Shown here piece by piece: positions 24,850 through 33,327 of a DNA stretch of 64,000 nucleotides (positions within the stretch are counted from its first letter, which is position 1; the number at the start of each line of letters is the position of its first letter). The stretch comes from CAZHEV01 sp964531335 [NCBI: uncultured bacterium] (lineage in GTDB: Bacteria > Eisenbacteria > RBG-16-71-46 > CAZHEV01), in assembly GCA_964531335.1 (NCBI GenBank), contig CAZHEV010000005.1, forward strand, positions 1-64,000. Direction: 5' to 3'. A program made the translations under genes and the position numbers. Under the pieces are notes generated by a model, which was not told where the DNA came from, did not search any database, and saw only the letters and a list, made by a program, of their open reading frames with translations.

Positions 24850-26913
24850 CTATTCATCTATCCGTGTGATGATGTAGATGGTGGTCGCGACGCTGGCGGC
24901 TATGGTTGTGGCATCCTTTATGGTCGCGGACCAGTCGATCCCCCGGCCGGGCTCCTCCAGCTCCACGATGATCTTGTTTCCCGGCTTCACCTCGGGATCG
25001 AACCAGAACCTGTTGCGGGCGGGGTCGGTGCTGCCGTCCAGCCTCACTATCCTCACGCTGCCCTTGTTGGCCTTCTCCAGGAAACCGCCGGTCCTCTGTA
25101 TGTAGTACCCGGCGGACTTGCCCGGGCTGAACACTATCGACCCGGGCCTACCCACCGCACCCTCCACCTTGATGGTGTTGGGGTAGACGGGTATGTAGAT
25201 CGAGTCGCCGTCCGCGAGCGTCAAGTCGTCCCGGCCACCTGGGTCTTCCAAGGCCTTGGCGAAATCCACGATCACCCGTCCCTCGTCCTTGCGATGGACC
25301 GACCCGGCGCTCGGAAACGCCTCCGGCGTCAGCCCTCCCGCCCTTTCGAGCAGGTAGGTTAGACGCTCTTCCTTCCTCTCCAAGGTGTAAGTCCCGGGGA
25401 ACCTGACCTCGCCGTCTATATCGACCAAGTGCTGCGTCCTCCAGCCGGGGATCTTCCTTACGAAGACCTTGTCCTTGCTCTCGAGGAGGATATCTCGATC
25501 GGAGTACGGAGCGCTCAACGCCTGGTGCAGGTTCGTGAACATGACCCTGCTCACGAGCTTGGACTCCTCAGGGCGCTCCTCGATCCGCGAGATCTCCGCG
25601 CGCAAGAGATACGCCTGGTCGAGCAGCCCCCCGGCCCTGAACACAAGGTCCGAAACCCTCATCTTGGGAAACAGCGGGTACTCTCCCGGAAACTGCACCT
25701 GGCCCCTAATCGAGACATGCTCCTTGGGATGGACATGCCAGACCGTGTAGACGACTATCTCGTCCCCGTCCATCACCACGCTGCTTTCGAGACAATCCAG
25801 GGTGTCCGCCTGCGATCCGATTCGGCAATCCAGGACCACGGAGGTCCGCCCGGAGTCGGAGTCGATCCTGGCGATTTCGATGCGCTCCGTGAAGGCCGCG
25901 GCCCCGAAGCCGCCGGCCAGCTCCACCACGTCGGCCACGGTCTCGCCGCCCTTCAGCTCGTAGATCGCGGGCCTTCTGACCGCGCCCTTTATGGTCACCC
26001 TTTGCTCGGCGGGGGTCACGAAGACCGTGTCCCCGCTTCTGAGCCTAACGTCGCCGCCCGTGTCCCCGGTGAGCAGAAAGTCATAGAGATCCACCGTGGC
26101 CATGAGCTTTCCCGACCTGTAGACGAGCACCTTTCTCAAAGAGCCGACATCGGTCGGTCCCCCCGCGTAATAGAGGGCGTTGAACGCCGTGGAGACCGAG
26201 CTGATGGTGTAGGCGCCCGGGCGAACGACGTCGCCGACCACGAAGACCTGGATCGTGCGCAGCTTGGCGAGAGACACGTCTATCTTGAAACCCGAGTAGA
26301 CCCCGGAGAAGCGGTCGGCGAGACGCTCCTCGAAGCCCTCCAGCGTGGCTCCGGAAGCGGGCACCACGCCGAGCTCGGGGAGCACGACGTTGCCCTCCCT
26401 GTTGATGGTAACCTCGTAGTATTTCTCGACGGCCCCCCACATGGAGATGACCAGTTCGTCTCCGGGCCCCAGGACGTACTCGGGGCCGGCGGCTATGAAC
26501 TCGGTGGGGGAGTACTCCAGCGGCGAGTAGGAGAACACGTCGAAGCCGAAAGGCCTGATCTCCTTGTCATCGCGGACGGGGGCCCTGGGGCGAGGCGCCT
26601 GGAGCCGCAACTCGTCCGGCCGGCGTTGCTCCTTCTTCTCCATCAACTTTCGGCTCTTGTACTCCTCGAGAAGCTCGTCCTGTGGGATGGACCTGAGAAG
26701 CTCCTGGACCTCCTTCTCGGTAAACTCGTAGTCGGCCGGATAGGGGTCGAGGACGGCCGTCGAGGTCGCCCCGGCGTCCAGGAGCATCCTGCCTACTTCT
26801 TCTTTGGTGAAGGTGATTTCCAGCGCCGAGTATGGAAAACCGATCTGGCCCTCTACGACGATTGGCGGGGATACGAGAATAAGGCAGATTACAGTCGCGA
26901 ATACAAATCTCAT
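24850..26913 (-). CDS. Wza-type polysaccharide export protein with multiple SLBB domains
   Basis: The product is 687 aa from ATG 26913, chosen because a signal peptide (FVFATVICLILVSPPIVVEG) begins there; longer readings start in sequence without coding character. The Poly_export domain appears near residues 140-230 (YVLGPGDELVISMWG), followed by about five SLBB repeats (for example IQVFVVGDVVRPGAYTI, VTIKGAVRRPAIYEL, VSIRGQVQFPGEY, VDIDGEVRFPGTYTL, IKVEGAVGRPGSI). The last 25 residues include a hydrophobic segment, TTIAASVATTIYIITR, that may form the outer-membrane helix as in Wza. There is no lipobox. It is larger than E. coli Wza because of extra SLBB domains. Confidence 0.92.
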   Translation of the reverse strand: MRFVFATVICLILVSPPIVVEGQIGFPYSALEITFTKEEVGRMLLDAGATSTAVLDPYPADYEFTEKEVQELLRSIPQDELLEEYKSRKLMEKKEQRRPDELRLQAPRPRAPVRDDKEIRPFGFDVFSYSPLEYSPTEFIAAGPEYVLGPGDELVISMWGAVEKYYEVTINREGNVVLPELGVVPASGATLEGFEERLADRFSGVYSGFKIDVSLAKLRTIQVFVVGDVVRPGAYTISSVSTAFNALYYAGGPTDVGSLRKVLVYRSGKLMATVDLYDFLLTGDTGGDVRLRSGDTVFVTPAEQRVTIKGAVRRPAIYELKGGETVADVVELAGGFGAAAFTERIEIARIDSDSGRTSVVLDCRIGSQADTLDCLESSVVMDGDEIVVYTVWHVHPKEHVSIRGQVQFPGEYPLFPKMRVSDLVFRAGGLLDQAYLLRAEISRIEERPEESKLVSRVMFTNLHQALSAPYSDRDILLESKDKVFVRKIPGWRTQHLVDIDGEVRFPGTYTLERKEERLTYLLERAGGLTPEAFPSAGSVHRKDEGRVIVDFAKALEDPGGRDDLTLADGDSIYIPVYPNTIKVEGAVGRPGSIVFSPGKSAGYYIQRTGGFLEKANKGSVRIVRLDGSTDPARNRFWFDPEVKPGNKIIVELEEPGRGIDWSATIKDATTIAASVATTIYIITRIDE

Positions 26914-27011
26914 CTGGTCCGACCTCAGACCTGCGGCCTCCTTGCCTCTAGTACGCGACCGTGCCGCCGGAGCTAAGAGGACTCGCCCGTCAAGCGATTG
27001 GTAGCCGGCTC

Positions 27012-27027
27012 GGCGGCGTGCGCCGCC
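27012..27027 (-). promoter_or_regulatory. 5' leader hairpin of the wza-like operon
   Basis: GGCGGCG pairs with CGCCGCC with almost no loop, i.e. a 6-bp stem and 4-base loop. It sits about 15 bases after the likely transcription start and 100 bases before the ATG at 26913. No T-run follows, so it is not a simple terminator; it may stabilise the mRNA. Confidence 0.3.
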
Positions 27028-27038
27028 AACGACCAACT

Positions 27039-27068
27039 AGGCTAGACGCCCTCATCGGGTTGTGTCAA
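27039..27068 (-). promoter_or_regulatory. promoter candidate for the wza-wzz-wzy operon
   Basis: On the minus strand a perfect -35 TTGACA (27068-27063) is followed after 18 bases by a weak -10 TAGCCT (27044-27039). It begins 7 bases after the stop codon of the SpoIIE phosphatase gene, so the export operon may be transcribed both by itself and by read-through. Confidence 0.5.
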
Positions 27069-27074
27069 GGGAAA

Positions 27075-29348
27075 TTAGAGGCCTTCCACGGGGATGGGCG
27101 CCGGCGCCGGCTGCGACATCTTGAGCACGAGGATGGTCATGTCATCCGCCTGCTCAGCGCCCCCCGTGAACTCCATGACGCTTCTCTGAACCGCCGATAT
27201 CACTTCTCTCGCGGACGGCTCGTATCTGAGCGATCTCACCAGCTCGATTAGACGATCTTCACCGTATTCCTCGTCATTCGCGTCCCGCGCCTCGGTGACT
27301 CCGTCCGTGTAGCAGAAGAGCATGTCGCCCGGCTCCAGAGGCGTTCTCCCTTCGTCGAAGGTGACGCCCCCCATCACGCCGAGTATCAGCCCGCCGTCTT
27401 TTAGGAGCTCCCACGTCCCGTCCTTCCTCACGATTATCGGATAATTATGGCCGGCGTTGGAGAAAGTAAGCGTCCTCTGCAACATGTCGATCGTACAGAG
27501 AAAGAAAGTGGCGAATTGCTCGGGGTCCGTGCTCTCGTAGACAAGGCGATTGATCTTGTGCAGTATTTTGCCCACAGCCAGACCGTTTTCCGTAATCTGC
27601 GTCCTGAGCGACGCCTGGAGCATGGACATCAACAGCCCCGCGGGCACACCCTTTCCCGCCACGTCGGCCACCGCGAACATAAGCCTGCCGTCTCCCATGT
27701 CGAGCACGTCGAAGTAGTCGCCTCCAACCAGCTTGCTGGGAACGGCGCTCGCGTATATGTCGAGCCCCTCGACGCGGGGGAAGCTCGCCGGGAGGAAGGT
27801 ACGTTGTATCTTCCTCGCCAGCATCATCTCCTCCTCGAGCCTGCTCTTCTCGACCGACTCGCGGTACAGCGCGGCGTTCTTGAGAGCCGAGGAGAGCTGG
27901 CTCGCGAGAGTTGACAGGAGGCCTTTGTCCTCGGCGGTGTAGCGGGTACCCGTTATCTTGGGCCCCAGGACCAGGGCGCCGAGCACCTCCACCCCGTGAC
28001 GCAGCACTGCGATTACGCTGGCGTCCAACAGCTCGATCCCCTCGCGCGCCTCCTTCGCGCTCTCGGGCCCGAGCTGACCCAGGAACTCGAGCTTGGTCAT
28101 TACGCCGGCGGCCGGCACCTCGACCAGCTCCGGGGTGAGGGGCATCACGGCCGTGCCTCTCTCGAGCCCTTCGACGCCGAAGGACCTGTAGGCGACGAGC
28201 GAGCCATCCTCGCCCCCGTAGGCCACCAGGAGCGCCGCGTTCTCGATGACCATGCCCTGGCTGAGGCCGTCCATGATCCTGTCCGCCAGCTCGTCCTGGT
28301 CCAGGATCGTTATGATGTCACCGCTGAGGGACCTCAACATGTTCCGGTAGTCGCTCTTGTCTCCGAGAAGTATGCTGTCCAGGGAGCCCTCCAGCGCGCC
28401 GATGGCCGGCTGGAACAGGATCACGGCGACTACGAGAAACACGGCGTCCAGAATGCCGGTCTCCACCCCGAACAGGTTCGAGGCTATTCCGGAGACTTGT
28501 CTGACCACCAGCAGGTATATGGCGACCATGACCGCGGAGACGGCCGCGTAGAGTATCCCCCTCCTGGCCATGAAACGGAGATCGAGAAACCTGTAGCGCA
28601 CCACCGCGTATGCCACCGAACCGCTCCCCAGGACCAGCGCGGCGACCACGGTCGGCACCACAAAACCGTCCGGAGGCGAGAGGGACAGCAGTACCGGGAT
28701 GGGCACCGCCAGACTGTAGAACGCCAGGCACAGGCCCATTCCCAGGAATATCACCTTCATCTGGTTCCGTAGTTGAGGTATATCGTACCTTTTGAAACTG
28801 GAGATCATTACAAGGCAAGAGGCGAATGCATACGCCAGGTTGACCAGGCCGAAGAGCTGCTTGTGGCCCATGTATGCCAGCCGCACGAGCGCCTCGCTCG
28901 GCGAAATCACCGGCGCCAGCACGGGAATCTTCTTCGCCAGCTCGGGCAGGCCCAGATCGACGCCGGCCTGGGACACCCACACGAGCAGCAGAAGGTGAAA
29001 GACGTGGGGAACGAACAGGGTCGGCCCGATTATGGGCGCCTTCCTGATGATCCATCTGTCGCGCGGGAAGATCAGGGAGAAGAGCAGCAGCGCCGGGAAG
29101 AAGAACTCCCACAGGTAGGCGAAGCTCTCGAACAACGGAATGTAGGTTAGCCTTCCCCCCGCTCCCACTGAGCTCAGAATTTTGCCGGACGCGGCGAGAA
29201 CCGAGCCCAGGCCCGCCAGGAAGAGCATCAGGGCAATGACTATGTTGAGCCGTTGCCTCGGCGCCTCCCTCAAGACGACCAGGCCGAACAGAAATATGAG
29301 CACGCCGACGGAAACATATATTGTCGGCGCCAGTGCTTCTCCTGACAT
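27075..29348 (-). CDS. membrane-GAF-SpoIIE (RsbU-like) serine phosphatase
   Basis: The product is 757 aa. The N-terminal 290 residues contain about eight hydrophobic helices in a 7TM-like sensor, then comes a GAF-like domain (about 350-490), a short coiled linker (SRLEEEMMLARKIQRTFLP) and a SpoIIE/PP2C domain (about 515-750). Metal-binding motifs are intact: GGDYFDV, VADVAGKGVPAGLLM, SNAGHNYP, YTDGVTEARD and ADDMTILV. Like the PDZ-containing relative at 1512-3986, it should act on a phosphorylated STAS partner. It lies between the ECF operon and the wza-wzz-wzy operon on one strand, so it may tie envelope signals to polysaccharide output (inference). The SD before ATG 29348 is weak. Confidence 0.88.
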   Translation of the reverse strand: MSGEALAPTIYVSVGVLIFLFGLVVLREAPRQRLNIVIALMLFLAGLGSVLAASGKILSSVGAGGRLTYIPLFESFAYLWEFFFPALLLFSLIFPRDRWIIRKAPIIGPTLFVPHVFHLLLLVWVSQAGVDLGLPELAKKIPVLAPVISPSEALVRLAYMGHKQLFGLVNLAYAFASCLVMISSFKRYDIPQLRNQMKVIFLGMGLCLAFYSLAVPIPVLLSLSPPDGFVVPTVVAALVLGSGSVAYAVVRYRFLDLRFMARRGILYAAVSAVMVAIYLLVVRQVSGIASNLFGVETGILDAVFLVVAVILFQPAIGALEGSLDSILLGDKSDYRNMLRSLSGDIITILDQDELADRIMDGLSQGMVIENAALLVAYGGEDGSLVAYRSFGVEGLERGTAVMPLTPELVEVPAAGVMTKLEFLGQLGPESAKEAREGIELLDASVIAVLRHGVEVLGALVLGPKITGTRYTAEDKGLLSTLASQLSSALKNAALYRESVEKSRLEEEMMLARKIQRTFLPASFPRVEGLDIYASAVPSKLVGGDYFDVLDMGDGRLMFAVADVAGKGVPAGLLMSMLQASLRTQITENGLAVGKILHKINRLVYESTDPEQFATFFLCTIDMLQRTLTFSNAGHNYPIIVRKDGTWELLKDGGLILGVMGGVTFDEGRTPLEPGDMLFCYTDGVTEARDANDEEYGEDRLIELVRSLRYEPSAREVISAVQRSVMEFTGGAEQADDMTILVLKMSQPAPAPIPVEGL

Positions 29349-29436
29349 GGGTCATCCCGCCGGCCCGGTCATCGGGCGGCCCGAGCAACGGAGCCCGAAG
29401 CCCCGTCTCAGCCCGCCGCCGGGACGCGCAACGCCC

Positions 29437-30795
29437 TTAGCTCTGAGTCCGCGGGGGTTCGCCCTGCGGAGGCGCGCCACCCGGCCCCGTGCCCCCTTGC
29501 GGCGGCCCGCCCGGTCCGGTCGATGGCGCCGGAGGAGGAGACGCAGCCTGGACAGCGGGCGGCTGCTGCTTGCTCCCGAAACGAGTAAGCAACAACGAGC
29601 CAAGGCCCGACAGGTAAATGAAAAAGCCCGCCAGCAGACCGGCCGCGCTTAGAGCGGCTGAAAGCGGCCACAAAAGCTCGCTGCTCAAACCGAGGAGCTT
29701 TCCGGAGAGGCGAACCACCGCTACGATCAGCACTCCCAGCAAGACCGCCTGCGCCAGACTCAGCTCCCGCGGAGTCTTGGACACCAGCTTGCTGCCGAAA
29801 CGATAACCCAGCAGGCCGGCGCCCACCGCATAGGCGACAACGCTGGCGACTGCGAACACTATGGGAAGGATAACGGCAAGCGGTATGCCTATCAAGGTAA
29901 CAATAAGCAGCAGGACGACAATAGGCATCGCTATGACCACGGCGAATCCCACGACCGCGGAGAGCCATACGGAAGAGCCCGCGTAGTCAACCATGTTCTT
30001 GACTCTTCCAGGGAATATCGCGGCCGCGGCCCAGGCAAAGAGCAGTACTATCAAGGACTTTACCGCGTAACCCGTGATATCCATCGCCCGGTGTGCGAAC
30101 GGGGAACGGAAGCCCTTGAAGAAAAAGGCCGGGATGAACCCCACCGAGACCGTGTCCCCGGACACCCTCGATCCCTCGCGTTCGATGATCTTGCCGCCCA
30201 CCGAGACGGCGTCCCCTCTGACGATGCAGCCGGCGTTGAGATCGAGCGAGCCGCCAACGGCGACCGCGTCGCCGGTCACAGTGGCGCCCGGCTCCAGCTC
30301 CACGTTGCCGCCGACGGACACGACGTCTCCAACCACGTGGCCCTCGATGACTATGGAGCCCCCTATGGCGACGACCGATCCACGTATCCGCTTGTCCCTG
30401 CGAATCCGAATGTTCTCTCCGAACCTGACTATATCGTGGCCCTCGGCGTCATACTCGACGATGTCGAGATCCTGGAGACGTTTCATCTCCTCACTGAGTC
30501 GCTCCTGCTCCTCGAGGGCCCTCGCGTGCGTGCGCTTGATATCTCCGATGTCTATTACGGTGACGGAGTCCGGGCCTTCGCCGCTCGTCTTGCCCTCTAT
30601 GACGATGCCGTCCGGGGTTATGCTTATGCTGGTTATTATTTTCTTGATCGTGTCCGGCTCAGCGGTGTCCGGTTTCGCGCTCTCTTGAGCGAACCCCGTG
30701 CAGGCGCTCACGGCGAACAAGCCTGCCATTATCACCATGGCCGCCAAGGCCCAGGCAGGAGCAGGTTTTCTGCTTTTAGGAAGAGTGACCGACAT
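29437..30795 (-). CDS. membrane protein with polymer-forming (bactofilin-like) repeats
   Basis: The product is 452 aa, starting at ATG 30795 with AAAGGGGA close upstream. A signal or membrane segment (residues 13-35, VIMAGLFAVSACTGFA) is followed by a Ser/Thr/Asp-rich stretch and by right-handed beta-helix repeats between about 130 and 210 that alternate G-S/D-V-V-x-V-G-G (VVGDVVSVGGNVELEPGATV and so on), as in polymer-forming or bactofilin domains. After them come four to six membrane helices (about 230-400) and a Pro/Gly/Gln-rich tail. It is the last gene of the ECF operon, overlapping the anti-sigma gene by 20 bases. A surface or periplasmic polymer scaffold is plausible. Confidence 0.78.
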   Translation of the reverse strand: MSVTLPKSRKPAPAWALAAMVIMAGLFAVSACTGFAQESAKPDTAEPDTIKKIITSISITPDGIVIEGKTSGEGPDSVTVIDIGDIKRTHARALEEQERLSEEMKRLQDLDIVEYDAEGHDIVRFGENIRIRRDKRIRGSVVAIGGSIVIEGHVVGDVVSVGGNVELEPGATVTGDAVAVGGSLDLNAGCIVRGDAVSVGGKIIEREGSRVSGDTVSVGFIPAFFFKGFRSPFAHRAMDITGYAVKSLIVLLFAWAAAAIFPGRVKNMVDYAGSSVWLSAVVGFAVVIAMPIVVLLLIVTLIGIPLAVILPIVFAVASVVAYAVGAGLLGYRFGSKLVSKTPRELSLAQAVLLGVLIVAVVRLSGKLLGLSSELLWPLSAALSAAGLLAGFFIYLSGLGSLLLTRFGSKQQPPAVQAASPPPAPSTGPGGPPQGGTGPGGAPPQGEPPRTQS

Positions 30796-31441
30796 GGTTT
30801 CCCCTTTCTTTGCCCTCCGCGCAGGATGTCTTGCCGCGTGCCATCAGCCTGAAAAACAAGAGGACGAGCGCCAATGTTCCTACAATGGCCCCCATGGCGA
30901 CGGGGTTGCCCCAGGCGGCGTCGGACACGGCGCCCAGGCTCCGGAACAGAGGTTGCAGCGTGCCCAGTCCCGCCACCAGGCCGTCCCATACCGTTACGAA
31001 GTACCGGGTGACCTTGCCGGTCAATCCGGCCACCTCCTCCGTGGAGACGGCGCCCGAGGGGCCGAAGATTATCGAGAACATCCTCGCCGCACCGTCCCTC
31101 AAGGCCAGTCCGCCGGCGCCGACGAGGATCATGGCCGCCACGCTGGCCGCCCAGATCAGCGGCGGAGACACACGGTGCCCTCGGAGCTGTGTCCGGGCCC
31201 CGCCGAAGCCCACCGCCTCCAGCACCTTGAGGTCCAGATCCCACGGCGCCTCGACGTCCTTCGACGACTCCAAAAGGAGGATCATCTTCTTGTGCGCTTC
31301 CAGCCGGGCCGCGCAAAGAGGGCACGACTCGACGTGAAGTCCGGACTCCTCCGCTTCGGCCGGGGACAGGTCCCCGTCCGCGTAGCGGCTGAGCCGCTTC
31401 GAAAACTTCCCGCACTCGGAACTTAATCCTCTCCCAGGCAT
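30776..31441 (-). CDS. zinc-finger anti-sigma factor
   Basis: The product is 221 aa, ATG 31441 behind GAGGGTGA. The N-terminus carries the ZAS zinc site: Cys10 (SSECGKF), then HVESCPLC (H-x3-C-x2-C) near residues 36-43, and the DGDLSPAEAE helix typical of zf-HC2 anti-sigma factors. A membrane helix is at about 93-113 (LIWAASVAAMILVGAGGLAL), followed by a periplasmic stretch and a second hydrophobic segment near 185-205. It should hold the ECF sigma factor encoded two genes upstream at the membrane. Release by periplasmic signals or proteolysis is expected for the family; no site-1 protease is encoded nearby. Confidence 0.85.
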   Translation of the reverse strand: MPGRGLSSECGKFSKRLSRYADGDLSPAEAEESGLHVESCPLCAARLEAHKKMILLLESSKDVEAPWDLDLKVLEAVGFGGARTQLRGHRVSPPLIWAASVAAMILVGAGGLALRDGAARMFSIIFGPSGAVSTEEVAGLTGKVTRYFVTVWDGLVAGLGTLQPLFRSLGAVSDAAWGNPVAMGAIVGTLALVLLFFRLMARGKTSCAEGKERGNHVGHSS

Positions 31442-31464
31442 GGCGTCACCCTCGCTTGAGCGTG

Positions 31465-32526
31465 CTACCCTTCGTACACCCTGATATCACCGCTGGAGGT
31501 GACAAGATCGACCGAGCCATCGCCGGAGCCGACAACGCCTCGCAGCTCGTGTCTGGATACCTTCTCCACGGCCATCGGCAGCTTGCAGTGGATAGAGCCG
31601 CTCACGCTCGCTAGTTCCAGGCGAAAAGAGCTGCCCTCCTCCATCCTCAGCTCGATGTCGCCGCTCGAGCATGAGATCTCGATGTCCACGTCGGTGCTCA
31701 GTACCGTGAACGCGGACACGTCTCCGCTGCTCGTGCTCACCGTAAGCTCGCTGACGACGTCCCTGAGCCATATGTCACCGCTCGCGGTCCTCACATCCAC
31801 TCTCCCGCCGCAGTCCTCGACCGTCACGTCGCCGCTCGCGCCCTCGAGCTTGAAGGAGCCTGTTATCATGCTGCCCATGAAATCCCCGCTGGCCACAGAC
31901 GCCTCTATCGATCCTCTTACGTCTTTCACGTTGAGCTGTCCGCTGGCCGCGCTCAACCGCAGATCGCCCTCGAGCCCGTCTATCTCCACGTCGCCGCTCG
32001 CGACGCCGACGTGGAAGCGTCCGGAGCAGTCCCTCAGCCAGATGTCACCGCTGGCGGAGGACAGCTCTCCGCCGCCTTCGAGATCCTCGACGTCTATGTC
32101 TCCGCTCGTCGAAGCGAGGTACACGGCCATACGGGATGGAATCTCAATGTAGAGCTCAACCACGATGCGTTTTCGCGTCGAGAACCCCAGGAGCCCTCCG
32201 AGGCCGGACCCCTGCCTGTAGTCGGAGGGAATCTCCACTTCGATTTCGATATCGTCGGGGTCCTCTACGACCCTGACCCTCGCCTCCGCGGCAAGCTCCT
32301 CGGCCTCGTCCATGTCATCGGCTTTCACTATCTTAACGGCTTCTACACGCACCGTGGTCTCGTCGCCGGGCCTTATCTTTATCAGACCGTTCAAGTTCGA
32401 AACGCGGATCGCGTCCCTGCCCTCCACCGGGATGACACGCTCCACCGATTCCCTGTGATCGTAGGCCCAGCCCTGCGAGACAGCGGCTAAAGTTAAGATT
32501 GCAAGTACGGCGGCTTTCTTGATCAT
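31465..32526 (-). CDS. exported DUF4097-type beta-solenoid (toastrack) protein
   Basis: The product is 353 aa. ATG 32526 follows GGAGGGGG with a seven-base gap. A signal peptide (KKAAVLAILTLAAVSQGWA) is followed by a DUF4097-type domain made of ten or more near-perfect repeats of about 20 residues, each carrying S-A-S-G-D-(I/V) and a (V/L)-x-D-x-x-G core, for example SASGDIWLRDCSG, VASGDVEIDGLEG, AASGQLNVKDVRG and ASGDVTVEDCGG. The regular spacing indicates a single-stranded beta-solenoid. In family members this domain is often encoded next to ECF or two-component envelope regulators, as here, between sigma and anti-sigma genes. The ligand is unknown; it may be the sensory subunit. Confidence 0.85.
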   Translation of the reverse strand: MIKKAAVLAILTLAAVSQGWAYDHRESVERVIPVEGRDAIRVSNLNGLIKIRPGDETTVRVEAVKIVKADDMDEAEELAAEARVRVVEDPDDIEIEVEIPSDYRQGSGLGGLLGFSTRKRIVVELYIEIPSRMAVYLASTSGDIDVEDLEGGGELSSASGDIWLRDCSGRFHVGVASGDVEIDGLEGDLRLSAASGQLNVKDVRGSIEASVASGDFMGSMITGSFKLEGASGDVTVEDCGGRVDVRTASGDIWLRDVVSELTVSTSSGDVSAFTVLSTDVDIEISCSSGDIELRMEEGSSFRLELASVSGSIHCKLPMAVEKVSRHELRGVVGSGDGSVDLVTSSGDIRVYEG

Positions 32527-32550
32527 TTTCAGTTCCCCCTCCAGGGAGTG

Positions 32551-33126
32551 TTACTCCTTGGCGAGCTCCGACTCCAGGCTCATTCTCAGCAGGCTGTGCG
32601 CCCGGTGGATCCTTGCCTTTACCGTGCCCACGGGCACCTCCAGCACCTCAGCGATCTCTTTATACGACAGCTCCCTGCCGTGCCTCAGAAGTATCACGAC
32701 CTTGTATCTGGGGGGCAGGCCCTGCACCAGCCTGTCGAGCATCTTCCTCTGCTCGGCCACCTCGTGCTGGACGTCCGGACCCGGCCCGCCGTCTTCGACG
32801 TCCGCCGTCCGGTACCCATCGTCCGACCCCCTCATGCCGTCCAAGGACTGTACGTTCGACCTTCTCCTGCGCAGATGGTCTATGCACAGATTGGTCGCGA
32901 TCCGAAACAGCCAGCTCGCAAAAGGCCGGCTCGTGTCGAAGGTGGAGAGCGCTCGGAAGGCCCTTATGAATGCCTCCTGGGTGACGTCCTTGGCATCCTC
33001 TTCGTCACCCATCATCTTCCAGGCTAGATTGTAGACGGGTCTCTTGTACTTGGAGAGAAGCCGGCGGTGGGCCTTTTCCTCCCCTTTCAGGCACCGTCTA
33101 ACAAGAAAGACGTCTTCGCTTTCCAC
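32551..33126 (-). CDS. ECF-family RNA polymerase sigma factor
   Basis: The product is 191 aa from GTG 33126. Region 2 is clear (RLLSKYKRPVYNLAWKMMGD, then DVTQEAFIRAFRAL and FASWLFRIATNLCIDHLRRR), and region 4 (about 125-180, LPPRYKVVILLRHGRELSYK, then VPVGTVKARIHRAHSLLR) has the helix-turn-helix that reads the -35 element. There is a Gly/Asp-rich linker between them and no extra C-terminal domain. It heads a four-gene operon with a solenoid protein, a zinc-finger anti-sigma factor and a polymer-forming protein. A GCAACC-N16-CGTAGTC element upstream looks like its own promoter. The SD before the GTG is weak. Confidence 0.95.
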   Translation of the reverse strand: MESEDVFLVRRCLKGEEKAHRRLLSKYKRPVYNLAWKMMGDEEDAKDVTQEAFIRAFRALSTFDTSRPFASWLFRIATNLCIDHLRRRRSNVQSLDGMRGSDDGYRTADVEDGGPGPDVQHEVAEQRKMLDRLVQGLPPRYKVVILLRHGRELSYKEIAEVLEVPVGTVKARIHRAHSLLRMSLESELAKE

Positions 33127-33147
33127 GTCACCATCTCATTCACTAGA

Positions 33148-33176
33148 GACTACGCAACGTAAGGGAGAAGGGTTGC
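33148..33176 (-). promoter_or_regulatory. ECF-type (auto)promoter candidate
   Basis: On the minus strand GCAACC (33176-33171) is followed, after exactly 16 bases, by CGTAGTC (33154-33148). An AAC -35 core with a CGT -10 core at this distance is the hallmark of many ECF promoters, as in SigW- and SigE-like systems. It ends 21 bases before the GTG of the sigma gene, fitting autoregulation. No second copy with the same two boxes was found by eye. Confidence 0.5.
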
Positions 33177-33327
33177 GCGGATCAGCCCTCTCGCCGTTTC
33201 TATCGGCAGTGGCCGCAATGAGTTAGACAGCACCTGCGAATTGGGCCACAATTTTTCGCGCGCTTTGGATGTGCCTCGGGCCGGTCGGGCGCGCCCAGGC
33301 CCGCCTGCCACCCCCGGAGCCTGGCTC

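Noticed and set aside
25429-26976. 515-codon plus-strand frame
   Set aside because: Antisense to the Wza-like gene, whose SLBB repeats are unmistakable.
31465-32526. Internal tandem repeats as a possible DNA repeat element
   Set aside because: The repeats are at protein level in the DUF4097 solenoid and the codons differ between units, so this is not a DNA satellite.
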